Made by a program: the position numbers and the translations under genes | Notes under the pieces: model-generated | The model's database searches: none | What the model saw: the letters and a program-made list of their open reading frames with translations, nothing else | Told to the model about the DNA's origin: nothing | Assembly (NCBI GenBank): GCA_023424355.1 | Contig: JAFAEA010000023.1 | Location: forward strand, 1-14,118 | Length of the DNA stretch: 14,118 nucleotides | Source of the DNA: Chloroflexota bacterium | GTDB lineage: Bacteria > Chloroflexota > Chloroflexia > Thermomicrobiales > UBA6265 | Direction of reading: 5' to 3' | Shown: in pieces, positions 13,082-14,118 of the stretch | Numbering within the stretch: the stretch's first letter is position 1 | Layout: each line of letters starts with the position of its first letter

Positions 13082-13888
13082 CTACCCTCCCTGAATCTGC
13101 ACAGCATGGCGAGCTCGTAACCATAGCCGCCAAACAAATATGGCGAGGATCACGATCCAGGCAGCTTGCACCGTAATCGTTCTCAGAATGCCGGCTCCTG
13201 TGGTCTCACCTACATAGATGGAAAGCGGTGCGTATGCCATCCCCTGAAACGGAAGCCACTCCAGCGCGGTGCGAAGTGCATCCGGCATGAACCACAGCGG
13301 CACCATTTGTCCGCTCACAAAGGCGATCACCGAGAACGTGAGAAAGCGGATTCCGGTGGTGTTGAGGAGCCAGAAGCCGAGGAGTCCGATCGGCATCCAC
13401 ACCAGCACGGAAAGCACATATGCCAACATCAGGCTGATCAGGTAGCCGCTGATTGCTGTACCCGTCGGAGGGAGTGCCAGTGATCCGACGAGAGCTGCGA
13501 ACGGAAGCATCACCAGGATCAGCGGTATCCGACCGATCACAAAGCCGACATCATACGCCATCATCTGGGGGATCAACCCAACTGGACGGATGAGATCGCC
13601 GGCCACGGTTCCGCGCTGAATCCGACTCTCCATCTCGGCGGATGAAACGGTATCGATGAGATATTGCTGCAACATGGCGACGGTGACATACACAATCATC
13701 ATCTGCAGGGTCACGCCATTCATCACATCGCGATCCCCATACACCGCCAGCCAGATCATGCGCAAAGAGAACAGCATGATCACATTACGAATAATCCATA
13801 ACACCATGCGACTGCGGTAAATCCAGGTGCGTTGAATTGCCATGCGAGTGCAGGTGACAAGGGCTGGCCATTGAGTAGTTATGGTCAT
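13082..13888 (-). CDS. ABC-2 type exporter permease (COG4587-like)
   Basis: This 268-residue membrane permease has about six hydrophobic spans and is the partner of the next gene. A conserved cytoplasmic loop reads RIQRGTVAGDLIRPVG (about residues 89-104), the GxxxxDLxRP coupling motif of this family. LPFQGMAYAPLSIY near the end also matches. Its ATG overlaps the TGA of the ATPase gene as ATGA (13885-13888), and its own stop is inside the ribosome site of the following permease, so all three proteins are made in step. Such systems are annotated as drug or lipid exporters, but the substrate here is unknown. Confidence 0.87.
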   Translation of the reverse strand: MTITTQWPALVTCTRMAIQRTWIYRSRMVLWIIRNVIMLFSLRMIWLAVYGDRDVMNGVTLQMMIVYVTVAMLQQYLIDTVSSAEMESRIQRGTVAGDLIRPVGLIPQMMAYDVGFVIGRIPLILVMLPFAALVGSLALPPTGTAISGYLISLMLAYVLSVLVWMPIGLLGFWLLNTTGIRFLTFSVIAFVSGQMVPLWFMPDALRTALEWLPFQGMAYAPLSIYVGETTGAGILRTITVQAAWIVILAIFVWRLWLRARHAVQIQGG

Positions 13889-14118
13889 ACCATAACCTCG
13901 CGGGTCTCATAGATCTCCCGAATGATGCCTTCCAGTGCTGGCTCACGGACCCCGAGATCGATGATCGGTAGCCTCGCCGCCAGCCACGCGATTGTTTCTG
14001 GAAGAGGTTCCGAATCCGGATCGACCTGAAAGGTCGCCTTCATTCCATCCTGACTTGCGATCGCGATGTGATTGGGTAGTTGTCCCAGATTCGTGATGCT
14101 CTCTGGAGCGTCTACCAC
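13885..14118 (-). CDS. ABC transporter ATP-binding protein, C-terminal fragment (window edge)
   Basis: The open frame runs off the right edge of the window, so only the last 77 residues are seen and the Walker A, signature and Walker B motifs lie beyond. The visible part fits the C-terminal accessory domain of export ATPases. It has a strand-rich segment (ATFQVDPDSEPLP) and a closing pattern, LGVREPALEGIIREIYE, which resembles the V-x-x-P-x-LE-x-I-F-x-x-x-Y ending of DrrA/COG4586 ATPases. It overlaps the permease start by 4 bp, and its identity rests largely on that context. Confidence 0.8.
   Translation of the reverse strand: MVDAPESITNLGQLPNHIAIASQDGMKATFQVDPDSEPLPETIAWLAARLPIIDLGVREPALEGIIREIYETREVMV

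Noticed and set aside
1..14118. CRISPR array, phage defence island, biosynthetic cluster or mobile element
   Set aside because: No regularly spaced direct repeats, transposase, integrase, nuclease/toxin pairs or terminal repeats with target duplication were seen.

Overview
This is a bacterial chromosomal segment of moderately high GC content, densely packed with ordinary bacterial genes on both strands. There are no rRNA or tRNA genes, CRISPR arrays, transposases or phage genes. The gene mix is a three-gene pyruvate dehydrogenase cluster, mycothiol-isomerase/DinB-like proteins, a LytR-CpsA-Psr protein with a C-terminal LytR_C domain, and a paired ABC-2 exporter. Together these would fit a Chloroflexota (or, less likely, actinobacterial) genome. 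That placement is an inference from gene content only.

Layout. (1) 1-4026, + strand: a leader with hairpins, then pdhA, pdhB and pdhC (E1 alpha, E1 beta, E2 of a 2-oxo acid dehydrogenase, most like pyruvate dehydrogenase), closed by a strong intrinsic terminator. No E3 gene is present. (2) 4027-4158: a nested inverted repeat between convergent genes. (3) 4159-5940: a TetR regulator and a divergent multi-pass membrane protein (CPBP-like), separated by a promoter region that carries two copies of a palindromic operator. (4) 6019-7922, + strand: a small single-pass membrane protein and two tandem paralogous DinB/mycothiol-isomerase-like proteins, closed by a hairpin. (5) 7992-10304, - strand, read from right to left: ndk, then dcd (dCTP deaminase), an unknown 126-residue protein and a LacA/Maa-type acetyltransferase. 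ndk and dcd are both nucleotide-metabolism genes. (6) 10541-12286, + strand: an LCP-family cell-wall ligase. (7) 12283-14118, - strand: two ABC-2 permeases and the C-terminal end of their ATPase, translationally coupled and convergent with the LCP gene.

The most notable features are non-coding. The ndk-dcd gap holds two parS-like 16-mers (TGTTTCATGTGAAACA and its reverse complement), each embedded in a longer imperfect palindrome. One of them coincides with what looks like the ndk terminator. This suggests that the region is part of the chromosomal centromere and may lie near the replication origin. The twin operator of the TetR/membrane-protein pair is also very clear. I found no convincing evidence of a wholly new multi-gene system. 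The oddest protein observation is the roughly 100-residue N-terminal extension of E1 alpha, whose first 19 residues would form a membrane anchor if the upstream start is used.
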